A stretch of 64,000 bases of DNA from JAICUF01 sp038250675 (GCA_038250675.1 JBBSCB010000018.1:1-64000); one strand, 5' to 3'; positions 1-8,542 are shown, counted from the stretch's first letter. Program-made: numbers and translations. The notes: generated by a model not told the origin, from the sequence alone.

Positions 1-544
1 ACTTCTGCGAGCCGTAGACCTGGACCTGCGCCACACCTTCGATGGTGGAAAGCTGCTGCGCCAGGTTGGTCTCCGCATACTCGTCGAGTTGCGGCAGCGG
101 CAGGGTCGAGCTCCGGAGCGCGTAGTACAGGATGGGGCTCGACGACGGATCCACCTTGCTGTAGCTCGGCGGCAGCATGCCCTGGGGGAGCTGCCGGAGC
201 GTCTTGGAGATGGCCGCGTTGACGTCCTGCGCCGCCGCATCGACACTGCGGTCCAGCGAGAACTGGAGCGTGATCGAGGTGCCACCCTGCCCGCTGCTCG
301 ACGTCATGGCGTCGATGCCGGCGATGGTGGAGAACGCCTTTTCCAGCGGCGTCGCCACCGATGAGGCCATCGTCTCGGGGCTGGCACCGGAGAGACTGGC
401 GTTGACGTTGATGGTGGGGTAGTCCACCGTCGGGAGGTCGCTCACCGGCAGCTTCTGGTAGGACACGATCCCGAAGATCAGGATGCCGACCATGACCAGC
501 GTGGTCATCACCGGCCGGCGAATGAAAAGGGCCGCGATGTTCAT
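1..544 (-). CDS. RND multidrug efflux pump, inner-membrane subunit (N-terminal part)
   Basis: Inner-membrane proton-driven pump subunit of a tripartite efflux system; the gene runs off the left edge, leaving about 181 N-terminal residues. The translated start MNIAALFIRRPVMTTL, one membrane segment at roughly residues 12-30, then LPVSDLPTVDYPTI and a porter-domain stretch with SGASPETMASSVATPLE are the hallmark opening of the AcrB/MdtB/MdtC (HAE1) family. Its ATG overlaps the TGA of the membrane fusion gene by 4 bases, making it the last visible gene of a regulator-TolC-MFP-RND operon. The substrate cannot be told from this part. Confidence 0.95.
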   Translation of the reverse strand, partial: MNIAALFIRRPVMTTLVMVGILIFGIVSYQKLPVSDLPTVDYPTINVNASLSGASPETMASSVATPLEKAFSTIAGIDAMTSSSGQGGTSITLQFSLDRSVDAAAQDVNAAISKTLRQLPQGMLPPSYSKVDPSSSPILYYALRSSTLPLPQLDEYAETNLAQQLSTIEGVAQVQVYGSQK

Positions 545-1773
545 TCCGATCCCTCCGCCGGCGCGCCCTTGACCTGGACCTTCGACCCGGGCCGGAGCCG
601 GAGCTGCCCGTCGGTCACCACCCGCTCACCGGGGTGGACGTCACCGCGGACCACGGCGAGGTCGCCCTGTATGCGGTCCACCGTCACCGTCCGCTGCTGC
701 GCCGTACTGTCCGGCGCCACGACGAACACGTAGGTCCCCTGCTGCCCCGAGACGATCGCCGGCGCCGGCACCGTGAGCGCCGTGTCCACCGCCAGCCGGA
801 GCCGCACGTTCACGAACTCGCCGGGCCACAGCGTCTCGCGACTGTTGGGAAAGGTGCCCTTCAGCAGGATCGTGCCGGTGGTCGTGTCCACCGCATTGTC
901 CATGAAGGTGAGCGTGCCGTCGACGCCGCCGGGATCTTCGCGCCGGGCCGCCGCCGCACCCGGCATGTCGGCGGCGATCGCGCCGGCGCTCGATGCGGTA
1001 TCACCCAGCACGCCGGCGTTGACCCCGCGGTCCTCGGGCGTCGCGGCTGCGCTGGTCGGCACCGCGTGTACCGGCAGCGTGCCCCCGGTGCGGTACCGCT
1101 GGATCAGTCCGAGGTTGCTGGCCGGCACCGCAAAGCGGACCAGGGTCGGCCGGATCTGGTTGATCGTGACCATCGGTCCCGTGCCGCCCGGCCGGACCAG
1201 GTTGCCTTCGCGCACCAGCAGGGCACCGGTCTGCCCGCTGATCGGGGCGCGCACCGTGGCGTATTGAAGATTGAGCCGGGCCTGCTCCAGCGCCGCCTCG
1301 CTTCCGGCGACCGTGGCCTTCGCCGCGGACGCGGTGGCGCGCGCCTGATCATTCTGCTGCGGCGTGACATACTCCTTGCTCACCAGATCGGCGAATCGCT
1401 TCGCATCGGCCTCGGCGTTCACCGCCGTCGCCCGATCGCGCGCCGCCATCGCCTGCGCCTGGGCCAGTGCCGCCAGGTACGGTCGCGGGTCGATCTGGAA
1501 CAGCACCTGACCGGCGGTGACGTCCTGGCCCTCGCGGAACGCCACCTTGGTGACGGTGCCGGTTATCTGCGGCTCAACCGCGACGGTCTGCATCGGTTCC
1601 ACCGTGCCGGTGGCCTGCAGCTCGAACGGCACGGGGCCCAGCACCACCGGCCCCACCGAGACCGGCACCGAAGGCGATGGCGGGGCCTTCTTGTTGGCGC
1701 ACCCCGCCGCGAGCACCACGAGCGCAAGGCCGGCGAGTGCCCGGCCGCGGCTGCTGATCATCTTCATCTTCAT
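541..1773 (-). CDS. RND efflux membrane fusion (periplasmic adaptor) protein
   Basis: Periplasmic adaptor that joins the RND pump to the outer-membrane channel. 410 residues; lipobox LAAGC with Cys25, so probably an inner-membrane lipoprotein. Two lipoyl half-motifs (PQITGTVTKVAFREGQ near residue 70 and VRAPISGQTGALLVREG near residue 175) flank an alpha-hairpin, followed by beta-barrel and membrane-proximal domains, as in AcrA/MexA. Odd: within the beta-barrel, about residues 235-285 are a low-complexity Ala/Gly/Asp-rich insert that most relatives lack. Start and stop overlap the neighbours by 4 bases each. Confidence 0.95.
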   Translation of the reverse strand: MKMKMISSRGRALAGLALVVLAAGCANKKAPPSPSVPVSVGPVVLGPVPFELQATGTVEPMQTVAVEPQITGTVTKVAFREGQDVTAGQVLFQIDPRPYLAALAQAQAMAARDRATAVNAEADAKRFADLVSKEYVTPQQNDQARATASAAKATVAGSEAALEQARLNLQYATVRAPISGQTGALLVREGNLVRPGGTGPMVTINQIRPTLVRFAVPASNLGLIQRYRTGGTLPVHAVPTSAAATPEDRGVNAGVLGDTASSAGAIAADMPGAAAARREDPGGVDGTLTFMDNAVDTTTGTILLKGTFPNSRETLWPGEFVNVRLRLAVDTALTVPAPAIVSGQQGTYVFVVAPDSTAQQRTVTVDRIQGDLAVVRGDVHPGERVVTDGQLRLRPGSKVQVKGAPAEGSE

Positions 1774-3248
1774 TGTGTCGGAGCCGTGTTGGTGTCGGCG
1801 GGAACGGGAACGAGGCGGAGCGGACTGCCGCCGCGCACGTCGAGAAGTCCGGCATCATGCGTCAGCTGGGCCAGGCTCACGCTCCACGCAAGCCGCGCCT
1901 GGACCCGCTGGGCCCGGGCATCGGCCAGGGCGCTCTGCGCGGCCAGCAGGTCGAGCACCGTGCCCACGCCGGCCTTGTAGCGGCCCAGCGCCACGTCGCT
2001 CGACTGCTGCGCGCTGGTTAGAAGATCGTCGGCCGTGCGCACGCGGTGGGTCGCGGTCTGCAGCGCGTAGTAGGCGCTGAACACATCGTACACTACCTGC
2101 TGGCGCGCCGCGTCCGCCTGCGCGCGCGCAGCCACCGCCTGCCACTCGGCCGCCGTCAGGTCGTACTGGCGCGAAAATCCCGAGAACAGCGGAATCGTGA
2201 GTCCCAGCGAGATGGTGTAGGTGTTGGACCCGTTGGGGATCGAGCTGGTGTACGGGCGGCCGGCGTTGGCACTCAGGTTGATCGAGGGCAGGAGGCTGCT
2301 GCGCGCCTGGGTGACACGGGAGCTCGCCGCCGCCGCCTGCGCGCGCGCGGCCGCGAGATCCGGCCGATCGCGCACCGCCGCCGCGATCAGCGCGTCCACA
2401 CTGTCGGCCGTTGCCGCCACCGGGACGTCCGCCGCGGTAGAGTCGATGTCGTACGGCAGGTTGGCCGGCAGGCCGAGCGCCAGCGCCAGCGCGCCACGGG
2501 TGGTCTGGAGCGTGCCCTCGGTCGTTTCGAGCGTCAGCCGCGCCTGGCTCGCCGCGGTCCGCGCCTGCAGCACGTCCGCGATCGTGGCCACGCCGGCCCG
2601 CCGCCGGTCCTCGGCGGCCTGCAGGTTGGCTTCCGCCTCCCGCAGCGTCGTCCGCTGGGCCTCGAGCAGCGCGCGCGTCTGCACGTACTGGAAGTAGCCG
2701 ACCTCGATCTGGAGCACCACGTCCTGGATCGCCGCGTTGTGGGCAAAGGCGGACGCGATGGCCTGCTGGCGTGCGGCGCCCACGGCACCGCTCCGCCCGC
2801 CAAAGTCGAACAGCAGGTACGAGAGCGTCAGACTCGGCGTCAGGACCGATTGCTTCACCGCGGTCCGGCCCTGCGTCGCCGCCGTCTTGAACCGGGACGC
2901 AGTGACATCGGCCTGGAGCGACGGGAGCCAGCTCCCGCGCTCCGATCCATAGGCGGCGGCGGCCGCCTGCGCGTTGGCCCACGCCAGACGCGTCGCGGTG
3001 TTGTTGCGCAGCCCGTAATCCACGATGTCCGCCAGCGTCAGCTCGCGGATGCGTGCGGCAAGATCGGGCGGGACGGCCGTCACGGTGGGTGCGGAATCGG
3101 CCCGCGCCGCCGCCACGGCATCGGCCGGCGGCGTCCACGCGACGTTGGGGGCCGGCGAGGCGGGGCCGCCTCCGAGGGAAGGCGCCGATACGCACCCGGC
3201 GCAGCCAGCGGCCAGTAGCGCCGCGCGTAGCGCGTGGGGGCGGCTCAT
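1770..3248 (-). CDS. TolC-family outer-membrane efflux protein
   Basis: Outer-membrane channel of the efflux system. 492 residues with an N-terminal lipoprotein-like signal (LLAAGC, Cys16) and two repeated outer-membrane-efflux-protein halves, seen as long Ala/Gln-rich helices (for example ALLEAQRTTLREAEANLQ, and a matching stretch near the C-terminus around YKAGVGTVLDLLAAQ). This lipidated form resembles the NodT/OprM type. Lies between regulator and adaptor with 4-base overlaps on both sides, so translation is probably coupled. Confidence 0.95.
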   Translation of the reverse strand: MSRPHALRAALLAAGCAGCVSAPSLGGGPASPAPNVAWTPPADAVAAARADSAPTVTAVPPDLAARIRELTLADIVDYGLRNNTATRLAWANAQAAAAAYGSERGSWLPSLQADVTASRFKTAATQGRTAVKQSVLTPSLTLSYLLFDFGGRSGAVGAARQQAIASAFAHNAAIQDVVLQIEVGYFQYVQTRALLEAQRTTLREAEANLQAAEDRRRAGVATIADVLQARTAASQARLTLETTEGTLQTTRGALALALGLPANLPYDIDSTAADVPVAATADSVDALIAAAVRDRPDLAAARAQAAAASSRVTQARSSLLPSINLSANAGRPYTSSIPNGSNTYTISLGLTIPLFSGFSRQYDLTAAEWQAVAARAQADAARQQVVYDVFSAYYALQTATHRVRTADDLLTSAQQSSDVALGRYKAGVGTVLDLLAAQSALADARAQRVQARLAWSVSLAQLTHDAGLLDVRGGSPLRLVPVPADTNTAPTQ

Positions 3249-3727
3249 CGGGCGCTCCGGCGCGCGGCGGCGCGCGGGACTCGATGCGGCTCCCAGCGAC
3301 CCAGCGCCGTGCCGATCACGCCCGCCATGTAGGCGTACGCGGCCTCATATTCGGCGAGACGGGCGCGCACCGCCGGATGGTGCAGCGGCACCGACCGGCG
3401 ACCTTCGCCGACCGCGTCCGCAAACCTGCGCCACCGGGACAGCCGCTGTTCCATCATGCGGCTGAACAGATTGGGCGTCACGCGGTAGTAATCGCGACGA
3501 TCGCCCGGGCGGGTGACGTGTTCGACGACATTCTGGCCGGCAAGGTTCCGCGCGTTGGTGCTGACGCTGGCCTTGCTCACGCCGAGCGCGGTCGCGAGCT
3601 CATCCAGCGAGCGGGCGTCGTCCTGCAGCAGCAACAGGCCAAAGATGCGGCCCGCGATACGCGGCATTCCTTCGGCTTCGAGCAACTGGCCCATGCGCTC
3701 GGTGAAGCGGGCCGTCTGTGGATCCAT
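3245..3727 (-). CDS. MarR/GbsR-family transcriptional regulator of the efflux operon
   Basis: First gene of the efflux operon; 160 residues. A winged helix-turn-helix occupies about residues 30-95, with the recognition region ELATALGVSKASVSTNARNL and a wing containing RPGDRRDYYRV, typical of GbsR-like MarR proteins. C-terminal helices probably form the dimer and ligand site. The position at the head of the operon and the perfect palindrome 39 bases upstream suggest autoregulation and control of the pump; the effector is unknown. Confidence 0.9.
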   Translation of the reverse strand: MDPQTARFTERMGQLLEAEGMPRIAGRIFGLLLLQDDARSLDELATALGVSKASVSTNARNLAGQNVVEHVTRPGDRRDYYRVTPNLFSRMMEQRLSRWRRFADAVGEGRRSVPLHHPAVRARLAEYEAAYAYMAGVIGTALGRWEPHRVPRAAARRSAR

Positions 3728-4037
3728 GGGCTCCCGGCGGGTCTGGGGAAAGGGGACCGTTGGATACGTTCAGTACCGGCTGAACGTTGAGCCGATCGGC
3801 CGGCCGCAGGCCGGCGGATCGGGACTGTACGACAGACGGGCTGGTTTGGTTGCGGCGGAATAGGCGGGCGGTTCTCCCGGGGGCCCGGGCCGGTTAGGCT
3901 GCAGCCGGCGGTTCGCGCCAGCCGCCGCGCCGAGACCAGCGCCGCCAGGTGCCAGACGCCGGGCTCGATCTCGGGGGATACGGGCCGGCCGACATGTCTA
4001 ACTCGCGTGCCCGCGGTGGGGCCGGGGAGACCGCATC
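3728..4037. other. Intergenic region between efflux operon and serine hydrolase
   Basis: 310 bases between divergent genes. It holds the efflux operator at 3766-3787 and, next to the hydrolase start, a Shine-Dalgarno GGGGAG eight bases before the ATG at 4038. No further gene is convincing; short reading frames here are GC-driven. Confidence 0.6.
3766..3787. promoter_or_regulatory. Palindromic operator upstream of the efflux regulator
   Basis: Perfect inverted repeat ACGTTCAG / CTGAACGT around a 6-base spacer TACCGG. It lies 39 bases upstream of the regulator start, exactly where an autoregulatory operator is expected. The symmetry is seen directly; that the adjacent MarR/GbsR protein binds it is inference. 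Confidence 0.7.
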
Positions 4038-4703
4038 ATGGAGCACCACCTCGAGCACCACCTCGACGTCGTCCGCACCGCGCGGTACCACACCGCCGGC
4101 GGCACCGCCCAGGCCGATGACGTCTGGTACCTCCTGCACGGGTACGGCCAGCTCGCCGCCGGCATCCTGGCCGGGGCGGGCGCGCTGGGCCGGCCGGGCC
4201 GCTGCCTCGTCGCTCCGGAAGCACTCTCGCGGTTCTACGTCGATCCTTCGGCCTCGGGCAGCCACGCCCGGTCCGTCGTCGGGGCGTCGTGGATGACGCG
4301 GGAAGACCGCGAGGCGGAGATCCGTGATCAGCTGGGATATCTGGACGCGCTTCACCGGCGGATCCTGGGTCTGCTGCCCGCGGCCCCTCGCCGGGTGACC
4401 GTCCTCGGCTTTTCCCAGGGCGCCGCCGCGGCGGCGCGGTGGTGCGCGCACGGAGCGGTGCGTCCGGACCTGCTGATCCTCGGGGGCGGCGTGCCGCCGG
4501 ACGATCTGTCCGCCGATGGGTCCGGCCGGCTGGGCGGGATGGAGGTGCGGCTGGTGCGCGGTAATCGCGACGCCCTCGTGTCCGAATCGGCGATGGCGCT
4601 GGCCGCCTCCCTGCTCGCCGCACTCGGTGCCCGGGTGGAGCTGCTCAGTTTTGCGGGCGGTCACCGGCTGGACGACGCCACGCTCGCTAGATTCAACGCA
4701 TGA
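4038..4703 (+). CDS. Alpha/beta hydrolase, phospholipase/carboxylesterase type
   Basis: Predicted cytoplasmic serine esterase of the YpfH/carboxylesterase-2 family; 221 residues, the usual length. The nucleophile elbow GFSQG places Ser126; the oxyanion region LLHGYG is near residue 33, Asp178 (GNRDALV) and His209 (GGHRL) complete the triad. Start chosen at the ATG eight bases after GGGGAG. Its stop overlaps the start of the next gene (ATGA). A long frame on the opposite strand here is a shadow. Natural substrate unknown. Confidence 0.9.
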   Translation: MEHHLEHHLDVVRTARYHTAGGTAQADDVWYLLHGYGQLAAGILAGAGALGRPGRCLVAPEALSRFYVDPSASGSHARSVVGASWMTREDREAEIRDQLGYLDALHRRILGLLPAAPRRVTVLGFSQGAAAAARWCAHGAVRPDLLILGGGVPPDDLSADGSGRLGGMEVRLVRGNRDALVSESAMALAASLLAALGARVELLSFAGGHRLDDATLARFNA

Positions 4704-5047
4704 GCGATGGACGAGGACGGGGTTATCTCTGGAGCGCGATGAACTGGATGGGCGGCCTCGCGCTCCTGCTGTTCTGGCTGCCGGTGGCTGGCCCACTCAT
4801 CGCCGGGCTGGTGGGTGGCCACAAGGCTGGCACGATCCGCACGGCGCTCCTCGCGGTCATTCTCCCTGCGATCGGACTGGGTGTCATGATCGGCGCCGGC
4901 GTCGGCTGGCTCACGCATCTGGCACTTTGGGGTTTCATCGCGGGCCTGGGCGGGGTGGTGCTCGGTTTTCTGAACATCGGTCCCATGCTGCTTGGCGCCA
5001 TCGCGGGCGGTGCGGTGGCGCAGGTCCACCAGCGGATCGGGGATTAG
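4700..5047 (+). CDS. Small polytopic membrane protein, unknown function
   Basis: 115 residues with three or four hydrophobic segments (about residues 17-37, 47-68, 72-90, 92-106), Gly/Ala/Leu-rich. No family recognised. It overlaps the hydrolase stop by 4 bases and is followed after one base by another small gene, suggesting one operon. TAGATT at 4688-4693, six bases before the ATG, could be an internal leaderless promoter. Confidence 0.7.
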   Translation: MSDGRGRGYLWSAMNWMGGLALLLFWLPVAGPLIAGLVGGHKAGTIRTALLAVILPAIGLGVMIGAGVGWLTHLALWGFIAGLGGVVLGFLNIGPMLLGAIAGGAVAQVHQRIGD

Positions 5048-5048
5048 C

Positions 5049-5489
5049 ATGCGCAGTCCACTCAGGAACCGGCGCGTCCGCATCGCGGTGCTGCTGCTCG
5101 TCGCGGTGCTCGCACTTGCGGCGCTGATGGGCCCCCGTCTGGTGCAGCGCTATCACGCGCGCGCGTTCACGCCGGTGATGCAGCGGTACATCGCCGCGGC
5201 GGTCGCCGGCGATTCCGCCGCGCTCGAGACGCTCAGCGCCGGCCACGAACCGGTGCGCTGGGCGCTCGGGATGCGCCGTCGGGAGCCGGCACTGCTGGAG
5301 CTGGCTGCGCGCGGCATGCAGCCCGAGATGCTGGGCTCGATGGGCTCGGGACTCGAGCGCCTGCGCTTCCGGTTCCGGCATCCGTTCGCCGCACCGGGCT
5401 GCGCCTATCCGTATGACGGCATCTACGCCGCATTCCGGACCTCCGGCGGATCCTGGCGCCTGGTGCAGGCCGGTATCGGTCCCTGCTAG
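5049..5489 (+). CDS. Small single-membrane-anchor protein, unknown function
   Basis: 146 residues. A basic N-terminus (MRSPLRNRR) is followed by one hydrophobic segment at about residues 11-27, so it is membrane-anchored or secreted; the rest is a small globular region ending in Cys. No family recognised; the weak resemblance to SnoaL/NTF2-like folds is not enough for a call. Start set at the ATG one base after the previous stop rather than at an earlier in-frame ATG that would overlap that gene by 56 bases. Confidence 0.65.
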   Translation: MRSPLRNRRVRIAVLLLVAVLALAALMGPRLVQRYHARAFTPVMQRYIAAAVAGDSAALETLSAGHEPVRWALGMRRREPALLELAARGMQPEMLGSMGSGLERLRFRFRHPFAAPGCAYPYDGIYAAFRTSGGSWRLVQAGIGPC

Positions 5490-5516
5490 TGCTGCGCCGG
5501 GGCCCTGCCGCTGGAC

Positions 5517-5535
5517 GCGGGACGGTCAGTCCCGC
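5517..5535 (+). terminator. Weak hairpin after the hydrolase cluster
   Basis: GCGGGAC / GTCCCGC, a 7-base-pair stem with a 5-base loop, 28 bases after the stop of the preceding gene. No clear T-run follows, so it may be only a weak or Rho-assisted terminator. Confidence 0.35.
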
Positions 5536-5575
5536 CAGATTGCATTGACCATTACTCGAACCACGAGATGACATC

Positions 5576-6046
5576 ATGATGACTCGCCGAAGCTGGCTCG
5601 CGCGCGCGACCGCGGGCTCCGTACTGATCCTGGCCGGGCGCCGGGAGTTGCTGCTGGCCCAGCCGGCCAAGGTCACCGTCACGGTATACAAGGACGCCGG
5701 CTGCGGCTGCTGCAATGCGTGGGTGGAGCATATGCGGGCGGCCGGGTTCGTCGTGGACGCACACGACCGGAGCGACGTGGACGCGGTCAAGAATCGGCTC
5801 GGCGTGCCGGAGGCGATGCGCTCGTGTCACACGGGGCAGGTCGGCGGGTACCTGATCGAGGGACATGTGCCGGCGGGGGACGTGCAGCGCCTGCTCCGGG
5901 ACCGGCCGAAGGTCTCCGGTTTGGCCATTCCGGGTATGCCGATGAGCGCGCCGGGCATGGCCCAGCCCGGTGCGACGGTCACGCCATACAAGGTCATCGC
6001 CTTCGGACCCGGCACCGCCACTCGGGTCTACGCCAGCTACAAGTAG
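5576..6046 (+). CDS. DUF411 family metal-binding-like periplasmic protein
   Basis: 156 residues. The N-terminus has a twin-arginine-like signal (MTRRSWLARA then a hydrophobic stretch). The mature part carries the family signature YKDAGCGCC (thioredoxin-like fold with a CGCC cluster), HMRAAGFVVDAHD and SCHTGQVGGYLIEGHVPAGD. DUF411 proteins are commonly found near copper and other metal-resistance genes, though no metal pump lies beside it here. Role in metal or redox handling is inference. ATG pairs at 5576 and 5579 make the exact start ambiguous by one codon. Confidence 0.9.
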   Translation: MMTRRSWLARATAGSVLILAGRRELLLAQPAKVTVTVYKDAGCGCCNAWVEHMRAAGFVVDAHDRSDVDAVKNRLGVPEAMRSCHTGQVGGYLIEGHVPAGDVQRLLRDRPKVSGLAIPGMPMSAPGMAQPGATVTPYKVIAFGPGTATRVYASYK

Positions 6047-6047
6047 C

Positions 6048-6302
6048 TCAGCGGAGCCCGGCGACCGCCACGGTGGTCGCGGCGGCGGCGGGCAGGGGGC
6101 AGACGTAGGCCGACGTGAAGAGCCGAACCGGCGCGCCGGCCGCCACGGGAATCGCCGAGGGAGGCCGGACGGTCGCGGGCCGCTGATGCAACGTCGCGGG
6201 GTGGCCCTGGTAGGGTGAGATCGTCGTCAGGATAGTCGACACCTGGGTGCTGCAGATGGAGGCGGCGGCGATCAGATTGAGGCCCAGAAGAATCCGTGAC
6301 AT
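6048..6302 (-). CDS. Small secreted protein, unknown function
   Basis: 84 residues, converging on the DUF411 gene with a 1-base gap between the two stops. The N-terminus MSRILLGLNLIAAASIC looks like a signal or lipoprotein-like sequence; the rest is Pro/Ala/Thr-rich. No family is recognised. Supporting evidence that it is real: TAAATT on the same strand at 6315-6310 stands seven bases before the ATG, the leaderless promoter pattern seen elsewhere in this window. Confidence 0.5.
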   Translation of the reverse strand: MSRILLGLNLIAAASICSTQVSTILTTISPYQGHPATLHQRPATVRPPSAIPVAAGAPVRLFTSAYVCPLPAAAATTVAVAGLR

Positions 6303-6394
6303 GGGCCGGAATTTATGACCCGCCGTGGCGGCGCGCTGTGACGCAGCCTACTTTTCGGCGCGGTTCAACCCTTCCTCTCAGCTCGGGATGCCGT

Positions 6395-6595
6395 ATGCGA
6401 CCCGTGGGTCTGGTGCTGGTTCTCGCCGGTGTTGTCGGCCTGGTACTCGGTGTGCTGGCCATGGCCGGCGTCGGTTTTCTCCAGCCGGTGCCGTCGCTGG
6501 GCGATGCGCGACTGCCGGGCGTCGGCCCGATCATCGCCGGTCTCGTCCTGGTCTCGGTCGGTCTTGCCGTCATGCGGCGTCCCGCCACTCCCTGA
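6395..6595 (+). CDS. Small two-helix membrane protein
   Basis: 66 residues with two hydrophobic segments (about residues 4-25 and 44-60) joined by a short loop (QPVPSLGDARLPG). Start placed at the ATG at 6395, before the first membrane segment; an upstream in-frame ATG would add 33 residues of unlikely composition. Resembles small DUF3185-type membrane proteins, but the match is by eye only. Confidence 0.6.
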   Translation: MRPVGLVLVLAGVVGLVLGVLAMAGVGFLQPVPSLGDARLPGVGPIIAGLVLVSVGLAVMRRPATP

Positions 6596-6621
6596 ACCAC
6601 GCCTCATCCGAAGCACCGGCT

Positions 6622-6651
6622 CCGATCACCACCCACGGCCGTGGTGATCGG
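6622..6651 (+). terminator. Strong hairpin downstream of small membrane protein gene
   Basis: Perfect 11-base-pair inverted repeat CCGATCACCAC / GTGGTGATCGG with an 8-base loop, 27 bases after the preceding stop. It lacks a T-run, so termination is likely but not proven; it could also stabilise the transcript end. Confidence 0.5.
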
Positions 6652-6838
6652 CCCACAGGTTGATGGAATAGCACACGCCGCGCGTCCGTTTCTGTCGTGG
6701 CATTGCCACACCGCCGGGCTCCAGGCCACAGTCAGCTTGCCGCGACGATCCGGTCGCCGGCTCGTGGGCGGTTCCCCCGTATTGCCCCGGGCAGCGCGCC
6801 GCGACAGTATTGAAGCGACTCTGGATGCGGAGACTGTG

Positions 6839-7321
6839 ATGACGACCGAGCTCGCGACCTTTGGCGCCGGTTGTTTCTGGGGAGTGGAAGTGGCCTTTCG
6901 CCAGCTGCCGGGCGTGCTGGACGCCGCCGCCGGCTACAGCGGCGGCGGCGTACCCAATCCCACGTATGAGGATGTCTGCACCGATCGCACCGGCCACGCC
7001 GAGGTGGTGCAGGTGACGTTCGACCCGGCCAGGATTTCCTACGAGGCGCTGATCGACACCTTCTTTACCAGCCACGATCCCACCCAGCGCGACCGGCAGG
7101 GGCCGGACGTGGGGCGCCAATACCGCTCGGTCATCTTCTATCATGACGACGCCCAGCGCGTCATTGCCGAGGCTGCGCGGGAGCGCTGGAGCCGGAGCGG
7201 GCGGTGGCCGCGCCCCGTCGTCACCGAGATCTCGCCGGCCGCCCCCTTCTGGCGGGCCGAGGAGTACCACCAGCGCTACCTCGAGAAGCGGGGGCTGGCG
7301 AGCTGCCACGTTCCGGGGTGA
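6839..7321 (+). CDS. msrA: Peptide methionine-(S)-S-oxide reductase MsrA
   Basis: Cytoplasmic repair enzyme that reduces methionine-S-sulfoxide in proteins using thioredoxin. 160 residues, near the usual catalytic-core length. The active-site motif GCFWG gives Cys12; YSGG, PTYEDVC and GHAEVVQVTFDP follow, then HDPTQRDRQGPDVGRQYRS, all family hallmarks. A C-terminal Cys (ASCHVPG) could be the resolving residue. Start chosen at the ATG seven bases after GGAG; an earlier in-frame ATG would add 66 unrelated residues. Confidence 0.97.
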   Translation: MTTELATFGAGCFWGVEVAFRQLPGVLDAAAGYSGGGVPNPTYEDVCTDRTGHAEVVQVTFDPARISYEALIDTFFTSHDPTQRDRQGPDVGRQYRSVIFYHDDAQRVIAEAARERWSRSGRWPRPVVTEISPAAPFWRAEEYHQRYLEKRGLASCHVPG

Positions 7322-7333
7322 GGCGGGGCGCGG

Positions 7334-8461
7334 CTACTGGTACTGCACGTACAGCGGTGCGGGATGCAGCTTGATCACCTCGGACGGCGTGAGCATCGGC
7401 TTGTCGTTCTTGTAGAACAGCTTGAACCCGGTGTACCAGACCGGGTCCCGCAGGATCACGGCCTTCCATGTGCCGCGCTTGAGCTCGGGCGACCCGAATC
7501 CGTCCATATCGATCACGACCTGCGCACGTGCATCGTGCCGGATGCTGGATGCGTTGGTCAGCATCCTGGTCGTGAAACGATGCACCAGCATGATCTTAGG
7601 CGGCAGGTGGTTGACCTCCACCACGCTGATGAGCGAGTCGATCGCCTCGTTGATCTCCGCCGCGTCCATGGTGCCGATCCGCTTGCCGGGGACGGCGCCG
7701 CCCTTCATCGCGAATTCGGGGTCGAGCGCCAGGTGCACGTAGGGCCGCCGGAGATACGGCATCACGTGCGGCAGCTCCGCGTGCACCGTGCTCTGTCCCA
7801 CCTGAATGTCGAGGAAGAGGAGCCAGTGCCGCTCCTCCGCCCAGCGCGCCACCCGCTCGATCAGACTGTCGCTCATCCGGAGCCGATGCTTGCCGTCCCG
7901 CCCCGGGAGGGCCTGTGCCACGGTGACGATCAGATGCAGTGCCGGCATGACGGTCTTGGTGCTGTCGGCGGCGGCCCACTCCTTGGCGGTGCGCTCGAGC
8001 TTGGCCAGCATCTCGTCCGGTGGCAGCTCACCCAGGATGCCCATCCGTTTCGAGAGCGGGTTGCCGTAGAACGCGACGATCCGGTGCGAAGGCAGTATTG
8101 CGCCGGGCAGGGGCGCCGGACGATCGGTCGGCCAGTGCACGCTGTCGGCCGCCGCCAGTCGGGCCTTGCGGAGGGAATCGCGGGTGGCCAGTGAATTGGC
8201 GCGGGCCCGGGCCCGGGCCTCGGTGCGCGCACTGTCCAGCGCGTGACGCGTTGAATCGGCCGCATGGATCGAGTCGCGCCGGATCGTCACGGAATCGGTG
8301 TCGGGACGCGCGAGCGTGCCGGCCTCGATCGCATGGGCGATGTCGCCGGGCTGCTCGTCGGTGGCCGGCGCCGGAACCGGTCGCTCACGGCAGGCGACGG
8401 ACAGTGCGATGACGACGACGGCCAGGCGGGCGCCGATGCGGCGGACCAGGGAATGCTGCAT
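7334..8461 (-). CDS. Lipoprotein of unknown function (putative glycosidase-like fold)
   Basis: 375 residues. Signal peptide with lipobox LSVAC, then about 100 residues rich in Ala, Arg, Asp and Ser (RDSIHAADSTRHALDSAR), probably an extended or helical linker, then a globular domain from about residue 125 (HRIVAFYGNPLSKRMGILG to the end). The domain contains LHLIVTVAQA, LFLDIQVGQS and VIDMDGFG, which suggest a TIM-barrel-like secreted protein; family not named with certainty. Start ATG at 8461 follows AGGA; the much longer frame reaching 9811 overlaps uup and is artefactual. Converges with msrA. Confidence 0.8.
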   Translation of the reverse strand: MQHSLVRRIGARLAVVVIALSVACRERPVPAPATDEQPGDIAHAIEAGTLARPDTDSVTIRRDSIHAADSTRHALDSARTEARARARANSLATRDSLRKARLAAADSVHWPTDRPAPLPGAILPSHRIVAFYGNPLSKRMGILGELPPDEMLAKLERTAKEWAAADSTKTVMPALHLIVTVAQALPGRDGKHRLRMSDSLIERVARWAEERHWLLFLDIQVGQSTVHAELPHVMPYLRRPYVHLALDPEFAMKGGAVPGKRIGTMDAAEINEAIDSLISVVEVNHLPPKIMLVHRFTTRMLTNASSIRHDARAQVVIDMDGFGSPELKRGTWKAVILRDPVWYTGFKLFYKNDKPMLTPSEVIKLHPAPLYVQYQ

Positions 8462-8542
8462 GACGTCCTGACGGAAACGGGGTGTCGCGCGTGGGGATTG
8501 TGCCACGATGGCGCGTCCGGCACAACCCATGCCCGCCGCTGC

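Noticed and set aside
634..1980. 448-codon plus-strand frame antisense to the membrane fusion gene
   Set aside because: Arg/His/Gly-rich translation with no family features; the minus-strand frame has a clear adaptor protein. Shadow caused by high GC.
3894..4796. 300-codon minus-strand frame
   Set aside because: Lies opposite the serine hydrolase (GFSQG motif); its own translation is Arg/Pro-rich and matches nothing.
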